NCBI RefSeq assembly: GCF_001939065.1
Contig: NZ_MPSZ01000001.1
Span: 372,001-436,000 of the forward strand
DNA length: 64,000 bases
Source of the DNA: Exiguobacterium indicum HHS 31
Lineage (GTDB): Bacteria; Bacillota; Bacilli; Exiguobacteriales; Exiguobacteriaceae
Reading direction: 5' to 3'
Shown: in pieces, positions 7,981 through 16,699 of the stretch
Layout of the letters: every line of letters starts with the position of its first letter
Position numbering within the stretch: the first letter of the stretch is position 1
Notes under the pieces: model-generated
Database searches by the model: none
What the model saw: only the letters and a program-made list of their open reading frames with translations
What the model was told of the DNA's origin: nothing
Program-made: the position numbers and the translations under genes

Positions 7981-10512
7981 ATGGAAGCAGTACACAACAC
8001 TCCGATGATGAAACAATACTTCTCGATCAAGGCGGATTATCCGGATGCCTTTTTGTTTTATCGACTCGGTGATTTTTACGAATTATTCTTTGAGGATGCC
8101 AAGAAAGTCGCTCATGAACTGGAGTTGACGCTGACGGCGAAAAACGGCAAGAACGCGGAACATCCGATTCCGATGTGTGGCGTGCCCCATCACGCAGCGA
8201 ACGGCTACATCGAACAGTTGATCGAGCGTGGTTATAAAGTGGCGCTTTGTGATCAAGTCGAGGATCCGAAGTTGACGAAAGGACTCGTCAAACGCGAAGT
8301 CATCCAAGTCATCACACCGGGAACGTTGATGTCCGCCTTGACGGAAAAAGAGAATCGGTACTTAGTCGCGGTCGTCGAACAGGACGGTCGCTTTGGGATT
8401 GCTCGCGGTGATGTCTCGACCGGTGAGAGTGCCTTGACTAGCGTTGCGACACTCGACGGTGTGGTCAAAGAACTGAGCATCATCCTGCCACGGGAAATCA
8501 TCGTCACGACAGAGGAACACGAGACAGCGCTCGCGCACTTACGGATTCCACTGACGCGTAGTTCTCGGCGCGAATCGCATCCGCACGGGGATCGTGCGAT
8601 TGATGCAGCCCAAGCGGAAGCCTTTGCGGTGCTCTATGCCTACATGCACGATACACAAAAAAGAGCGTTGACACATCTACAACCCGCTGTCGTCTATGAA
8701 GCGAGTGACTTCATGCAACTCGAGCCAAATACGGTCAAGAATCTCGAACTCGTCCGCTCGGCACGAACAGGAGACAAAAAAGGTTCGTTGCTTGGTCTGC
8801 TTGATGTGACAGGTACAGCGATGGGCGGACGGATGTTGAAACGCTGGCTTGAAAAACCGTTGTTATCGGAACGCGTGATCACCGAGCGGCTCGACGCTGT
8901 CGAGGAATTGTTGCAACACTACTTCGAACGTCAGCAATTAAAAGATACGTTACGCGAAGTCTATGATCTCGAGAGACTCGTCGCAAAAGTCGGTTACGGT
9001 ACGGCTTCAGCGCGCGACCTCGTTCAATTGAAGTCGACGTTACGGCTGATTCCCCGCATTCAATCAGCGCTCGAGGAGATGATGAGCGAACGTCTTGGTC
9101 AGCTCAGTCTCGGACTCGATCCGCACGACGAATTGAGCGATTTGCTCGATCGTGCTTTCGTTGAAGCACCACCAATCTCAACGAAAGAGGGCGGAATGAT
9201 TAAGGCTGGTTATTCAGCAGATCTCGACGAGTTACTCGTCGCCTCAAAAGACGGAAAGACATGGCTTGCGACACTTGAAGCCAGTGAACGGGCAGCAACC
9301 GGCATCAAGACGTTGAAGATCGGCTACAATCGCGTCTTCGGTTATTACATCGAGGTATCACGAGCCAATGCCAAGCTGTTGCCAGAAGGACGGTATGAAC
9401 GGAAGCAGACACTCGCCAATGCCGAGCGTTACATCACACCGGAATTAAAAGAAAAAGAAGCGCTGATTCTAGGGGCGGAAGAGAAGAGTGTCACACTCGA
9501 GTACGATCTCTTCTGTGGAGTGCGCGATGAAGTCAAAGGACATATCGAAAGCTTGCAACGGGTCAGTCGCCGGATCGCGGAACTCGACGTCCTCGTCGCA
9601 CTAGCTGAGATTGCTGAAACGCACGACTATGTCCGACCAATCACGACGACCGGACGAACGGTTGATATTCAGCAAGGACGTCACCCGGTCATCGAGACAG
9701 TCTTACCGCGCGGTGAATACGTCGCGAACGGGATTACCTTAAACGAAGGACGCGAGATGCTGTTGATCACTGGACCGAACATGTCCGGTAAATCGACCTA
9801 TATGCGACAGTTCGCCTTGATTGCTTTATTGCATCAAATTGGCTCGTTCGTACCAGCTGCTCAAGCGGAACTGCCGATCTTCGATCAAATCTTCACCCGG
9901 ATTGGGGCGGCAGACGACCTCGTCAGTGGACAGTCGACATTCATGGTCGAGATGGTCGAGACACAAGAAGCCTTGACGCGTGCAACGGACCGGTCTTTGA
10001 TCCTGCTAGATGAAATTGGTCGCGGGACCTCGACGTACGACGGGATGGCACTCGCACAAGCAATCGTTGAACACATCGCCCGGCACGTTGGAGCGAAGAC
10101 GCTATTTTCGACCCATTATCATGAACTGACAGTGCTCGAAGAATCGATTGATCGATTAGCGAACGTTCACGTCCGTGCCGTTGAACAAGATGGGCGTGTC
10201 GTCTTCTTGCATGAAGTACGCGACGGAAAAGCCGACCAATCATACGGAATCCATGTCGCGCGGTTAGCTGATTTACCAGATAGTCTGATCGAACGGGCGC
10301 AAGTCCTCTTGTCCGAGTTCGAGCAGGCTGAGCCTGTTCCGGTCGCAGCACCTGTAAAAGCTCCTGTTCAGGAGGAGCCGATTGATCAACTCAGTCTGTT
10401 CTCAGATGCGGATCCTCTGCGAGAGACGATGGCGAGTCTTGATTTGATCAATATGACGCCGCTCGAGGCATTGAATACGCTGTATCGTCTACAAGCCGAA
10501 GCGAGAAAGTGA
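7981..10512 (+). CDS. mutS: DNA mismatch repair protein MutS
   Basis: The 843-residue ATPase recognises mismatches and starts methyl-independent mismatch repair in Bacilli. The N-terminal mismatch-binding domain shows the Phe-X-Glu motif in FYELFFEDA (about residues 34-42). The ATPase domain has Walker [10 protein letters not shown] near 600, Walker [16 protein letters not shown] near 675, and STHYHELT near 710. The C-terminus has a beta-clamp-type tail region (IDQLSLF at about 801-807) consistent with sliding-clamp binding. AGGTGG lies 7 bases before the ATG. mutL follows after 10 bases, forming the standard mutSL operon. Confidence 0.98.
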   Translation: MEAVHNTPMMKQYFSIKADYPDAFLFYRLGDFYELFFEDAKKVAHELELTLTAKNGKNAEHPIPMCGVPHHAANGYIEQLIERGYKVALCDQVEDPKLTKGLVKREVIQVITPGTLMSALTEKENRYLVAVVEQDGRFGIARGDVSTGESALTSVATLDGVVKELSIILPREIIVTTEEHETALAHLRIPLTRSSRRESHPHGDRAIDAAQAEAFAVLYAYMHDTQKRALTHLQPAVVYEASDFMQLEPNTVKNLELVRSARTGDKKGSLLGLLDVTGTAMGGRMLKRWLEKPLLSERVITERLDAVEELLQHYFERQQLKDTLREVYDLERLVAKVGYGTASARDLVQLKSTLRLIPRIQSALEEMMSERLGQLSLGLDPHDELSDLLDRAFVEAPPISTKEGGMIKAGYSADLDELLVASKDGKTWLATLEASERAATGIKTLKIGYNRVFGYYIEVSRANAKLLPEGRYERKQTLANAERYITPELKEKEALILGAEEKSVTLEYDLFCGVRDEVKGHIESLQRVSRRIAELDVLVALAEIAETHDYVRPITTTGRTVDIQQGRHPVIETVLPRGEYVANGITLNEGREMLLITGPNMSGKSTYMRQFALIALLHQIGSFVPAAQAELPIFDQIFTRIGAADDLVSGQSTFMVEMVETQEALTRATDRSLILLDEIGRGTSTYDGMALAQAIVEHIARHVGAKTLFSTHYHELTVLEESIDRLANVHVRAVEQDGRVVFLHEVRDGKADQSYGIHVARLADLPDSLIERAQVLLSEFEQAEPVPVAAPVKAPVQEEPIDQLSLFSDADPLRETMASLDLINMTPLEALNTLYRLQAEARK

Positions 10513-10522
10513 GGAGAATGCA

Positions 10523-12355
10523 GTGGGAATCATTCGTGAATTATCCGATAGTTTAGCGAACCGGATCGCGGCGGGAGAAGTCGTCGAACGACCAGCGTCG
10601 GTCGTCAAGGAACTGGTTGAGAACGCACTTGATGCCGGTGCGACCCAAATCGATGTCGAACTCGAAGAAGCCGGAATGAAACGGATGACGATCCGCGACA
10701 ACGGACACGGGTTTTACCCGGATGACGCTGAACTGGCTTTCGTCCGTCACGCGACGAGTAAGATTAAGGACGAGCATGACTTGTTCCGAATCAAGACACT
10801 TGGTTTTCGCGGAGAGGCACTTGCCTCGATCGCGTCCGTCAGTAAAGTGACATTGAAGACGAAACGTGAGGACGCGGAAGGAATTCAAGTGACGCTTGAG
10901 TACGGGACGGTCGTTGAACGGACACCAGCAGCAATGAACCGGGGAACGGAATTGACGGTCGAGCATCTCTTCTTCAATACACCGGCACGGCTGAAGTATT
11001 TGAAGACGACGCATACGGAGCTTGCGGCGATCACGGACGTGCTGAATCGGATGGCGTTCGCTCATCCAGACGTCAAACTTCGAGCAACGCATGAAGGGAA
11101 GACATTGATCCAGACGAACGGATCAGGAGACGTCAGGCAAGCACTGGCGAGTGTCTACGGTCATCAAACGATTCAAGGAACACTAGTCGCCAAAGGTGCG
11201 AATGCCGATTATCAATTGACGTGTCATCTCGTCAAACCGGAAGTGACCCGTGCCTCAAAGAATTACATCACGTTGATTCTCAATGGACGTTCGGTCAAAA
11301 ACTTCGCCCTGACGCAAGCGGTCTTGAACGGTTACCATACGCTCTTACCGATCGGGCGGTATCCGATTGCGGTCATCGAGGTGACGATGGATCCACTCTT
11401 GATCGATGTCAACGTTCACCCGGCGAAACGAGAAGTCCGTCTTTCAAAAGAGATGGAGCTCTGCCAGTTGATCCAGGAGACGATCAAGATGACGCTCAGC
11501 CGGGAGACGCTGATTCCGAAAGTGACGCCACCGAAACCAAAAAAAGATCCGAGTAGCCAGGAAAAACTCGATTTTTCTTATGTCGCTGAACCGGTCGAAG
11601 AAACGTCATCGCGAGCGGTCTGGAATTATCCGATTCCGAAAAAGCCGCAAGAAGACGATCGACCACCTGTCGAGAAATCATTACCTTTTAGCAACGAGGA
11701 TGATCTATTCGAGCCCATCGCACCGGTCAAGCAGGAGTTTGCTGAACTGATTGAGGAACCAGCCGCGCGTCCGCGCTTTCCGCATCTCGACGTCATCGGT
11801 CAACTTCATTCGTCCTATATCGTCTGTGCCGGGGAAGACGGGATGTATATGATTGATCAACATGCAGCACAGGAACGAATCAAATACGAGACGTATAAGG
11901 TCATGTTCGGTCGACCACCGGAACAGAGGCAACAATTGCTCTTACCGTATACGTTCGAAATCTCGTCGGATGATATGAAACGGATGGATGAAGTCCTTCC
12001 GTTGCTAAAAGACGTCGGCATCGAGTTCGAAGCATTCGGTCCACAAAGCTTCATCGTCCGAGAAGTTCCGACGTGGTTCCCGTCCCATCGGCAGGAAGAG
12101 ACGATTCAGGAATTACTCGATGAAGCCTTGATGAAGCGAAAAATCGATCTCGAGACGTATCGGGAAGATGCCGCTATCATGATGGCATGTAAGAAATCAA
12201 TCAAGGCGAATCATCCGTTGAACGATGAGATGATGCGCCGGTTGATTGACGATCTAGCGAAAACGGAAATGCCGTTCACGTGTCCACACGGACGTCCGGT
12301 CATCATCGAATGGACGACATATGAACTTGAGAAGTTATTCAAACGGGTCATGTGA
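10523..12355 (+). CDS. mutL: DNA mismatch repair protein MutL (endonuclease type)
   Basis: The 610-residue protein has the GHL ATPase N-domain (VKELVENALDAGA with the catalytic Glu, DNGHGF, and GFRGEALASI) and a C-terminal nuclease domain with the metal-binding motif DQHAAQERIKYE near residue 446. A late CPHGRP motif is also present. These make it the nicking type of MutL found in bacteria lacking MutH. The linker at about 330-420 is rich in Pro, Glu and Lys. Translation starts at GTG with GAGGAG upstream, 10 bases after the mutS stop. Confidence 0.97.
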   Translation: MGIIRELSDSLANRIAAGEVVERPASVVKELVENALDAGATQIDVELEEAGMKRMTIRDNGHGFYPDDAELAFVRHATSKIKDEHDLFRIKTLGFRGEALASIASVSKVTLKTKREDAEGIQVTLEYGTVVERTPAAMNRGTELTVEHLFFNTPARLKYLKTTHTELAAITDVLNRMAFAHPDVKLRATHEGKTLIQTNGSGDVRQALASVYGHQTIQGTLVAKGANADYQLTCHLVKPEVTRASKNYITLILNGRSVKNFALTQAVLNGYHTLLPIGRYPIAVIEVTMDPLLIDVNVHPAKREVRLSKEMELCQLIQETIKMTLSRETLIPKVTPPKPKKDPSSQEKLDFSYVAEPVEETSSRAVWNYPIPKKPQEDDRPPVEKSLPFSNEDDLFEPIAPVKQEFAELIEEPAARPRFPHLDVIGQLHSSYIVCAGEDGMYMIDQHAAQERIKYETYKVMFGRPPEQRQQLLLPYTFEISSDDMKRMDEVLPLLKDVGIEFEAFGPQSFIVREVPTWFPSHRQEETIQELLDEALMKRKIDLETYREDAAIMMACKKSIKANHPLNDEMMRRLIDDLAKTEMPFTCPHGRPVIIEWTTYELEKLFKRVM

Positions 12356-12404
12356 TCAAGATGAGGAGACGATTCCACTAAGGAATCATCTTCAAAATGA
12401 AGAC

Positions 12405-12446
12405 AAGGCGCAATTTTTCTCTTATGAGAAGGATTGCGCTTATTGT
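12405..12446 (+). terminator. Probable terminator after mutL
   Basis: AAGGCGCAAT pairs with ATTGCGCTT, extended inside by TTTCTC/GAGAAG around TTAT. The tail is only TTATTG, so efficiency may be moderate. Confidence 0.6.
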
Positions 12447-12462
12447 TCGTCTCGAATCATTT

Positions 12463-12509
12463 TTTGTACTGATACACGACTGACTGGTTTTTGTTTGTAC
12501 TAATACAAA
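12463..12509. promoter_or_regulatory. Two palindromic operator candidates upstream of the CidA/CidB pair
   Basis: TTTGTA-CTAA-TACAAA at 12494-12509 is a perfect 16-bp palindrome. TTTGTA-CTGA-TACACG at 12463-12478 is a close copy exactly 31 bases upstream, about three helical turns. They lie about 55-100 bases before the putative cid promoter, a position typical for an activator such as the LysR-type CidR; the cognate regulator is not in the window. Confidence 0.55.
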
Positions 12510-12562
12510 AAAGGTGTGGATTTTCATGAGAACGGTTACTTCAGTTGATTAACTAGATTTCA

Positions 12563-12591
12563 TTGATTGTTGAAGGAAAGAGGCGGATAAT
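12563..12591 (+). promoter_or_regulatory. Putative sigma-A promoter for the CidA/CidB genes
   Basis: TTGATT and GATAAT are separated by 17 bases; the start codon follows 34 bases after the -10. Confidence 0.55.
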
Positions 12592-12625
12592 AAGACCCGA
12601 AACTGTTAACAAGGGGACCTTTATC

Positions 12626-13015
12626 ATGCTTTCACGCGTTATGCGTATCATTCAAATCATTGCTCAAATCGCACTTATTTTTTGTTTTTCACTCAGTGGG
12701 GACTGGGTGAGCGAAACTTTCCAGTTACCATTACCCGGTAACATCATCGGCTTGATTCTGCTATACGTGACATTAAAAAGTCGACTGCTTCCTCTCGTCG
12801 CTGTTGAACGGGGCGGAACCTTTCTGCTGTTCGTCATGCCGTTATTCTTTGTCCCAGCACTGTCCGGAATCATGGATTATACGGCATTCCTTCGAACATC
12901 TGGTCTTCAAGTCGTGTTGATCGTCGTCGTCAGCAGCCTGCTGACGTTAGTCGGATCAGCGTATATCGTCGATCGCTTGGCACACCGAAAAGAGGCGGTG
13001 ACCCCACATGAGTGA
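12626..13015 (+). CDS. CidA/LrgA family holin-like membrane protein
   Basis: The 129-residue protein has four hydrophobic segments and the family pattern FCFSLSGDWVSETFQLPLPGNIIGLILLY, followed by FLLFVMPLFFVPALSGIMDY. CidA-type proteins form small holin-like or metabolite-transport pores in the cytoplasmic membrane, and affect autolysis and, in several Bacilli, export of pyruvate or other overflow products. I chose the ATG at 12626 because GGGG precedes it by 9 bases; the longer open frame has no ribosome site. It overlaps the LrgB-type gene by 8 bases. Confidence 0.9.
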   Translation: MLSRVMRIIQIIAQIALIFCFSLSGDWVSETFQLPLPGNIIGLILLYVTLKSRLLPLVAVERGGTFLLFVMPLFFVPALSGIMDYTAFLRTSGLQVVLIVVVSSLLTLVGSAYIVDRLAHRKEAVTPHE

Positions 13016-13691
13016 GACACTGTTCTGGATCATCCTGACCATTCTTTTATTCAGTGGCGCAATGTTCCTTTATCAGCGTCATCCTCGTGTCTGGACGTTA
13101 CCGATCCTGACGGTGACCGCTGTCCTGATCGTAATTCTCGTCTATAGCGGCGTCTCACATGCAGAATACATGCAAGGGGGACAATATCTGTCGAAGATGC
13201 TCGGTCCAGCGATCACGGCATTTGCGATTCCGCTCTACCGGGTCCGGCATCACGTTCGGCGTTTCTTACCGGAGATTGGACTTGGTGTTTTGCTTGGAAC
13301 ATGTATTGCAATGAGTTCAGATCTGTTACTCGGTCTGCTACTCCATCTTGAGCGGACGACGAATCTTGCCTTGTTACCCAAATCGGTCACTTTACCCGTT
13401 GCCTTAGCGATTTCACAAAAAGCTGGCGGGACGACGACGCTGACGGCTGCCTTCGTTTTATTGACAGGATTGACAGGATCAATCGTTGGACCAAAATTAA
13501 TGACGGGCTTGAAGATTCGTCACTTCGTCAGCCGTGGGGTTGGACTAGCGTCGATTGCCCACGTCATGGGCGCGACGAAATCGATGAGTCTTGACCAACG
13601 GGAAGGGGCGGTCGGTCTGCTGACGATGGTCTTGACGGCCGTCTGTGCCAGTGTCATCGCACCGTTTTTAATCACATGGTTATATGGGTAA
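13008..13691 (+). CDS. CidB/LrgB family membrane protein
   Basis: The 227-residue polytopic protein pairs with the preceding CidA-type protein. It shows about six membrane segments and the LrgB-family signatures FAIPLYRVRHHVRRFLPEI, LLPKSVTLPVALAIS and GLASIAHVMGATKSMSLDQREGAVGLL. The pair is translated from overlapping genes (8 bases), as is usual for cid/lrg operons. Which of the two paralogous systems (cid or lrg) this represents cannot be decided from sequence alone. Confidence 0.92.
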   Translation: MSETLFWIILTILLFSGAMFLYQRHPRVWTLPILTVTAVLIVILVYSGVSHAEYMQGGQYLSKMLGPAITAFAIPLYRVRHHVRRFLPEIGLGVLLGTCIAMSSDLLLGLLLHLERTTNLALLPKSVTLPVALAISQKAGGTTTLTAAFVLLTGLTGSIVGPKLMTGLKIRHFVSRGVGLASIAHVMGATKSMSLDQREGAVGLLTMVLTAVCASVIAPFLITWLYG

Positions 13692-13723
13692 ACACTCTGT
13701 TTTTTAAACGGAGTGTTTTTTTT
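13691..13723 (+). terminator. Intrinsic terminator after the CidB-type gene
   Basis: AACACTCTGTTT pairs with AAACGGAGTGTT (one wobble), followed by eight T residues. Confidence 0.92.
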
Positions 13724-13793
13724 GTAACCGATTGAAACTTGTCGACCACTTTTGCAGTATAGTACAACAGAAAACAGGGTGGAGGAGAATCAG

Positions 13794-14318
13794 ATGATCA
13801 TTTGGATTAACGGTACGTTTGGCGTCGGGAAGACGACGGCAGCAAAAGGGCTACAACAACGCTGGAGCGGATCACACATCTTTGATCCAGAGGAGACAGG
13901 CTATTTTTTACGAGCGCAACTGCCGGAAAACAAGGATGATTTTCAGGATGAGCCGTTATGGCGTGCGTTCAATCGACAGCTCCTCGAACAGCTCGATACG
14001 GAAAAGGCGCGGATCATCGTACCGATGACATTGACGAATCCAGCGTACTTTCAGGAAATCATCGGTACGTTACGAGCGAACGGGCATGACGTCCGTCATA
14101 TCACACTGATGGCGAAGGAGACGACTGTCAAACGTCGGTTGATTAGCCGCTTCGAGCATCCGAATTCATGGGGTGGTCAACAGGCAGAACAACGCTTACT
14201 TCAACTGACCGATCCATTGTTCAGTCAACAGATCGAGACGGATGATCTGACGAAAGGGCAAGTCATTGATGCGATTGCCCTCGTGACCGGGATTGGACTC
14301 TCGCCTGCCCGACCGTAA
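13794..14318 (+). CDS. TmrB-like P-loop ATP-binding protein
   Basis: The 174-residue protein closely follows TmrB, the ATP-binding membrane-associated protein that gives B. subtilis tunicamycin resistance. It starts MIIWINGTFGVGKTTAAKG (Walker A at residues 8-15), then HIFDPEETGYFLRAQLP, PLWRAFNRQLLEQL, IIVPMTLTNPAYFQEIIG, HITLMAKETTVKRRL and NSWGGQQAEQRL, all in the order seen in TmrB. Nucleoside-antibiotic resistance is inferred from the family, not shown. TmrB's extra C-terminal amphipathic region is shorter here. The start is fixed by a GGTGGAGGAG site. Confidence 0.8.
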   Translation: MIIWINGTFGVGKTTAAKGLQQRWSGSHIFDPEETGYFLRAQLPENKDDFQDEPLWRAFNRQLLEQLDTEKARIIVPMTLTNPAYFQEIIGTLRANGHDVRHITLMAKETTVKRRLISRFEHPNSWGGQQAEQRLLQLTDPLFSQQIETDDLTKGQVIDAIALVTGIGLSPARP

Positions 14319-14379
14319 AGGATTCAAGAGGGATGTTTCCGGGAATCATTAGATGATAATAGATGAGGAGGAAACAATC

Positions 14380-14439
14380 TTGAACGAAGGGCAACTTATT
14401 GCTAGGAGGATTTATGAATATGAAACACTGGATGACTGA
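14380..14439 (+). CDS. Possible 19-codon leader ORF overlapping the sensor kinase start
   Basis: A TTG start is preceded by AGGAGG at an ideal 8-base distance. The 19-residue product (MNEGQLIARRIYEYETLDD) ends inside the kinase gene. Two consecutive AGG arginine codons in it form the ribosome site of the kinase. It may couple or gate kinase translation; it may also be chance. Confidence 0.35.
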   Translation: MNEGQLIARRIYEYETLDD

Positions 14440-16459
14440 GAAATTGGGCAGACAGTTGATGGCGATTTTTTATAGTGTCTTTGCACTAAGTGTCATCACA
14501 TCGGTTGCCAGTTATTTATACGTGGATAATGCAGACGGTCGGACGAAGGAGCAAGTACTTGACCAGTTACAAAAGACACAATGGTTCTGGTTCTTGAACT
14601 TGATGATTTTTTTATTTTGTCTATTGTTCATCGTCCGTCCGTTGATACATCGGGTGACGTCACAACTCCGCGAATTGAACGTCAAGAGTCGTCGCCTTGC
14701 AGAAGGCAAGTCGATTTCGCTCGAGCATGATGTCGACAGCCATAATGAAGTCGGTCAATTGACGGCATCGTTTTACCAGATGGCACGGTCGATCTCATCA
14801 CAACATGCGGAATTGTCAGCTAAGAATCAAGAAATGGAACACAATCAGGAAGTATTGAAGCAAAAACAGAATGAGCTTGAGCGTGCTCTTGAAGTGACGC
14901 GGACGAATGAACTCCATTTGCAGGATCGGAATGAACTGATCGAAACGCTTGCTTCAAAGGAGAGTTTATTCGATTACTCGTCTGTCATCAGTACGATTGT
15001 CCGGTTGACGAAGACAGAGTTCGGGGCATTGTTATTGATTAAGAACAATGAAATCGCGCAAGTCGTTCCAAAAGAAATGACAGAAGAACAACAAGAAAGC
15101 CTGAAGACGGAGTCGTTACTACTAAAGCGAGTCATGATTTCAAAGGAAACCGCACATTCTTCAAAAAAGGTCGCGAACGACGATCTGATCAAGTATCCGT
15201 ATCACGTATATGAAGGTGTCATTCCGATCATGGATCCGGCAAAAGAAGAATTGATTGCTTGTCTTTATCTAGCACGGTTTGACGCACCATTCAACCAACA
15301 GGATTTAGCGGAACTGGAATCGTTCTCAAAACAGATTGCGATCTCATTGATGCGAATGTCACTCTACGAACAGATGGAATACGAACGAAAAGAGACGGCA
15401 CAACTGCTGAATTCCGTTCGGGAAGCGATTCTCTACATCAAACACGAAGAGAAGACGATCTTAGGAAATCAGGCGTTATTCGATATCTTCCAGTCGTTAC
15501 AAGTCGAAGAAGACAACGATTCGATGACATTCCTTGAAGTCCGACCGGAAACGATGTTCGAACAGATGGATCAAAAGGAAGCGTTTGAAGCATACTTTGA
15601 AGAAGTCTTATCGGGTGAGATTCCGGAGGGCATGTTCTCCTTGTCGATTGATCAGGGGGAATACTTCATTCAAGTCTATGCCGAAGCCATTGCGCACGGG
15701 GGACATTCAAAAGGAACGATTCTCGTCTTCCGTGACGTCACGGCTGAGACAGAAGTCGACCGCGTGAAGTCGGAACTCGTCTCAACGGTCTCGCATGAAC
15801 TTCGAACACCGCTCTCTTCGATTTATGGCTTTACGGAGCTCATGTTGAAACGGGATTTGGATCCTGAGCGGAACAAGCGATACTTGCAGACGATTCACGA
15901 TGAATCGAAGCGTCTGACCGATCTCGTCAGCGACTTCTTGAACGTTCAGCGGATGGAGTCAGGAAAGCAAGAGTATGACAAACAAATCTTTGACCTGAAA
16001 GAAATCGTCAAGGAACAAATTCAGTTTTATCAAGCAGCGACGGAGCAACACAGTCTGAAACTTGATTTGAATGATGAACAGGACTTCATGGTCGAGGCAG
16101 ATGCGAACAGCATGAAACAACTACTCGGTAATCTCTTGAATAACGCGGTGAAGTACTCACCGGACGGCGGGGATGTCGTCGTCACGATGACTCACCAACA
16201 CAATCAAATCGAACTCAGCGTTCGCGATTTCGGGATCGGGATTCCGAGTCATTCGATGCCGCATCTATTCAGTAAGTTTTACCGGGTCGACAACTCAGAC
16301 AGCCGAAAGATTGGCGGGACAGGTCTTGGATTATCGATTTGTAAGGAAATCGTTCGCGCACATGATGGCAATATCGAAGTCGAATCAATCCTTGGAGAAG
16401 GAACGGTCTTCCGGGTCAAGTTGCCGAGTGCGACAGACGCGTTACTCGAAGCAGAATGA
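14414..16459 (+). CDS. Membrane sensor histidine kinase with HAMP, GAF and PAS domains
   Basis: The 681-residue protein has two membrane helices (about 16-36 and 55-77) with almost no extracellular loop, a HAMP region (RELNVKSRRLAEGKS), a coiled coil (about 130-180), a GAF-like domain (about 180-310), a PAS-like domain (about 320-440), then HisKA with VSHELRTPLSSIYGF (phospho-acceptor near His459) and HATPase_c with N, G1 and G2 boxes (NLLNNAVKYSP, DFGIGIP, GGTGLGLSI). It senses something cytoplasmic or in the membrane, judged from the short outside part. No response regulator gene is adjacent. An ATG two codons later (14420) has better spacing from AGGAGG and is a possible start. Confidence 0.9.
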   Translation: MNMKHWMTEKLGRQLMAIFYSVFALSVITSVASYLYVDNADGRTKEQVLDQLQKTQWFWFLNLMIFLFCLLFIVRPLIHRVTSQLRELNVKSRRLAEGKSISLEHDVDSHNEVGQLTASFYQMARSISSQHAELSAKNQEMEHNQEVLKQKQNELERALEVTRTNELHLQDRNELIETLASKESLFDYSSVISTIVRLTKTEFGALLLIKNNEIAQVVPKEMTEEQQESLKTESLLLKRVMISKETAHSSKKVANDDLIKYPYHVYEGVIPIMDPAKEELIACLYLARFDAPFNQQDLAELESFSKQIAISLMRMSLYEQMEYERKETAQLLNSVREAILYIKHEEKTILGNQALFDIFQSLQVEEDNDSMTFLEVRPETMFEQMDQKEAFEAYFEEVLSGEIPEGMFSLSIDQGEYFIQVYAEAIAHGGHSKGTILVFRDVTAETEVDRVKSELVSTVSHELRTPLSSIYGFTELMLKRDLDPERNKRYLQTIHDESKRLTDLVSDFLNVQRMESGKQEYDKQIFDLKEIVKEQIQFYQAATEQHSLKLDLNDEQDFMVEADANSMKQLLGNLLNNAVKYSPDGGDVVVTMTHQHNQIELSVRDFGIGIPSHSMPHLFSKFYRVDNSDSRKIGGTGLGLSICKEIVRAHDGNIEVESILGEGTVFRVKLPSATDALLEAE

Positions 16460-16466
16460 AGAGACG

Positions 16467-16501
16467 AAGAAGAGGCGATATCATGCGCCTCTTCTTTTTT
16501 G
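16467..16501 (+). terminator. Intrinsic terminator after the sensor kinase
   Basis: AAGAAGAGGCG and CGCCTCTTCTT pair around an 8-base loop and lead into a T-run. Confidence 0.9.
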
Positions 16502-16637
16502 TCGTGCCTCGTGTGAGATTCGTCCAAATTCCTGCGTTTGGCTAAAACGAGTAAGATGCAGACATTTGAACGATAAATCGAACAGATTGATGACAGAACG
16601 GCTGAAACAGTTGAAAAAATCGTAAGTTGTGCAGGGA

Positions 16638-16667
16638 TTGCGAACGTTTCTGTACTCTCGCTATAGT
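16638..16667 (+). promoter_or_regulatory. Putative promoter for nrdDG
   Basis: TTGCGA and TATAGT are separated by 18 bases, 33 bases before the nrdD start codon. I found no convincing FNR, Rex or NrdR site beside it. Confidence 0.5.
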
Positions 16668-16699
16668 GATTACAAAAAAGCGTGAGAGGAAGAAGAATC

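Noticed and set aside
10553-11092. 179-codon minus-strand frame inside mutL
   Set aside because: It is antisense to a fully conserved coding region and has no start signals.
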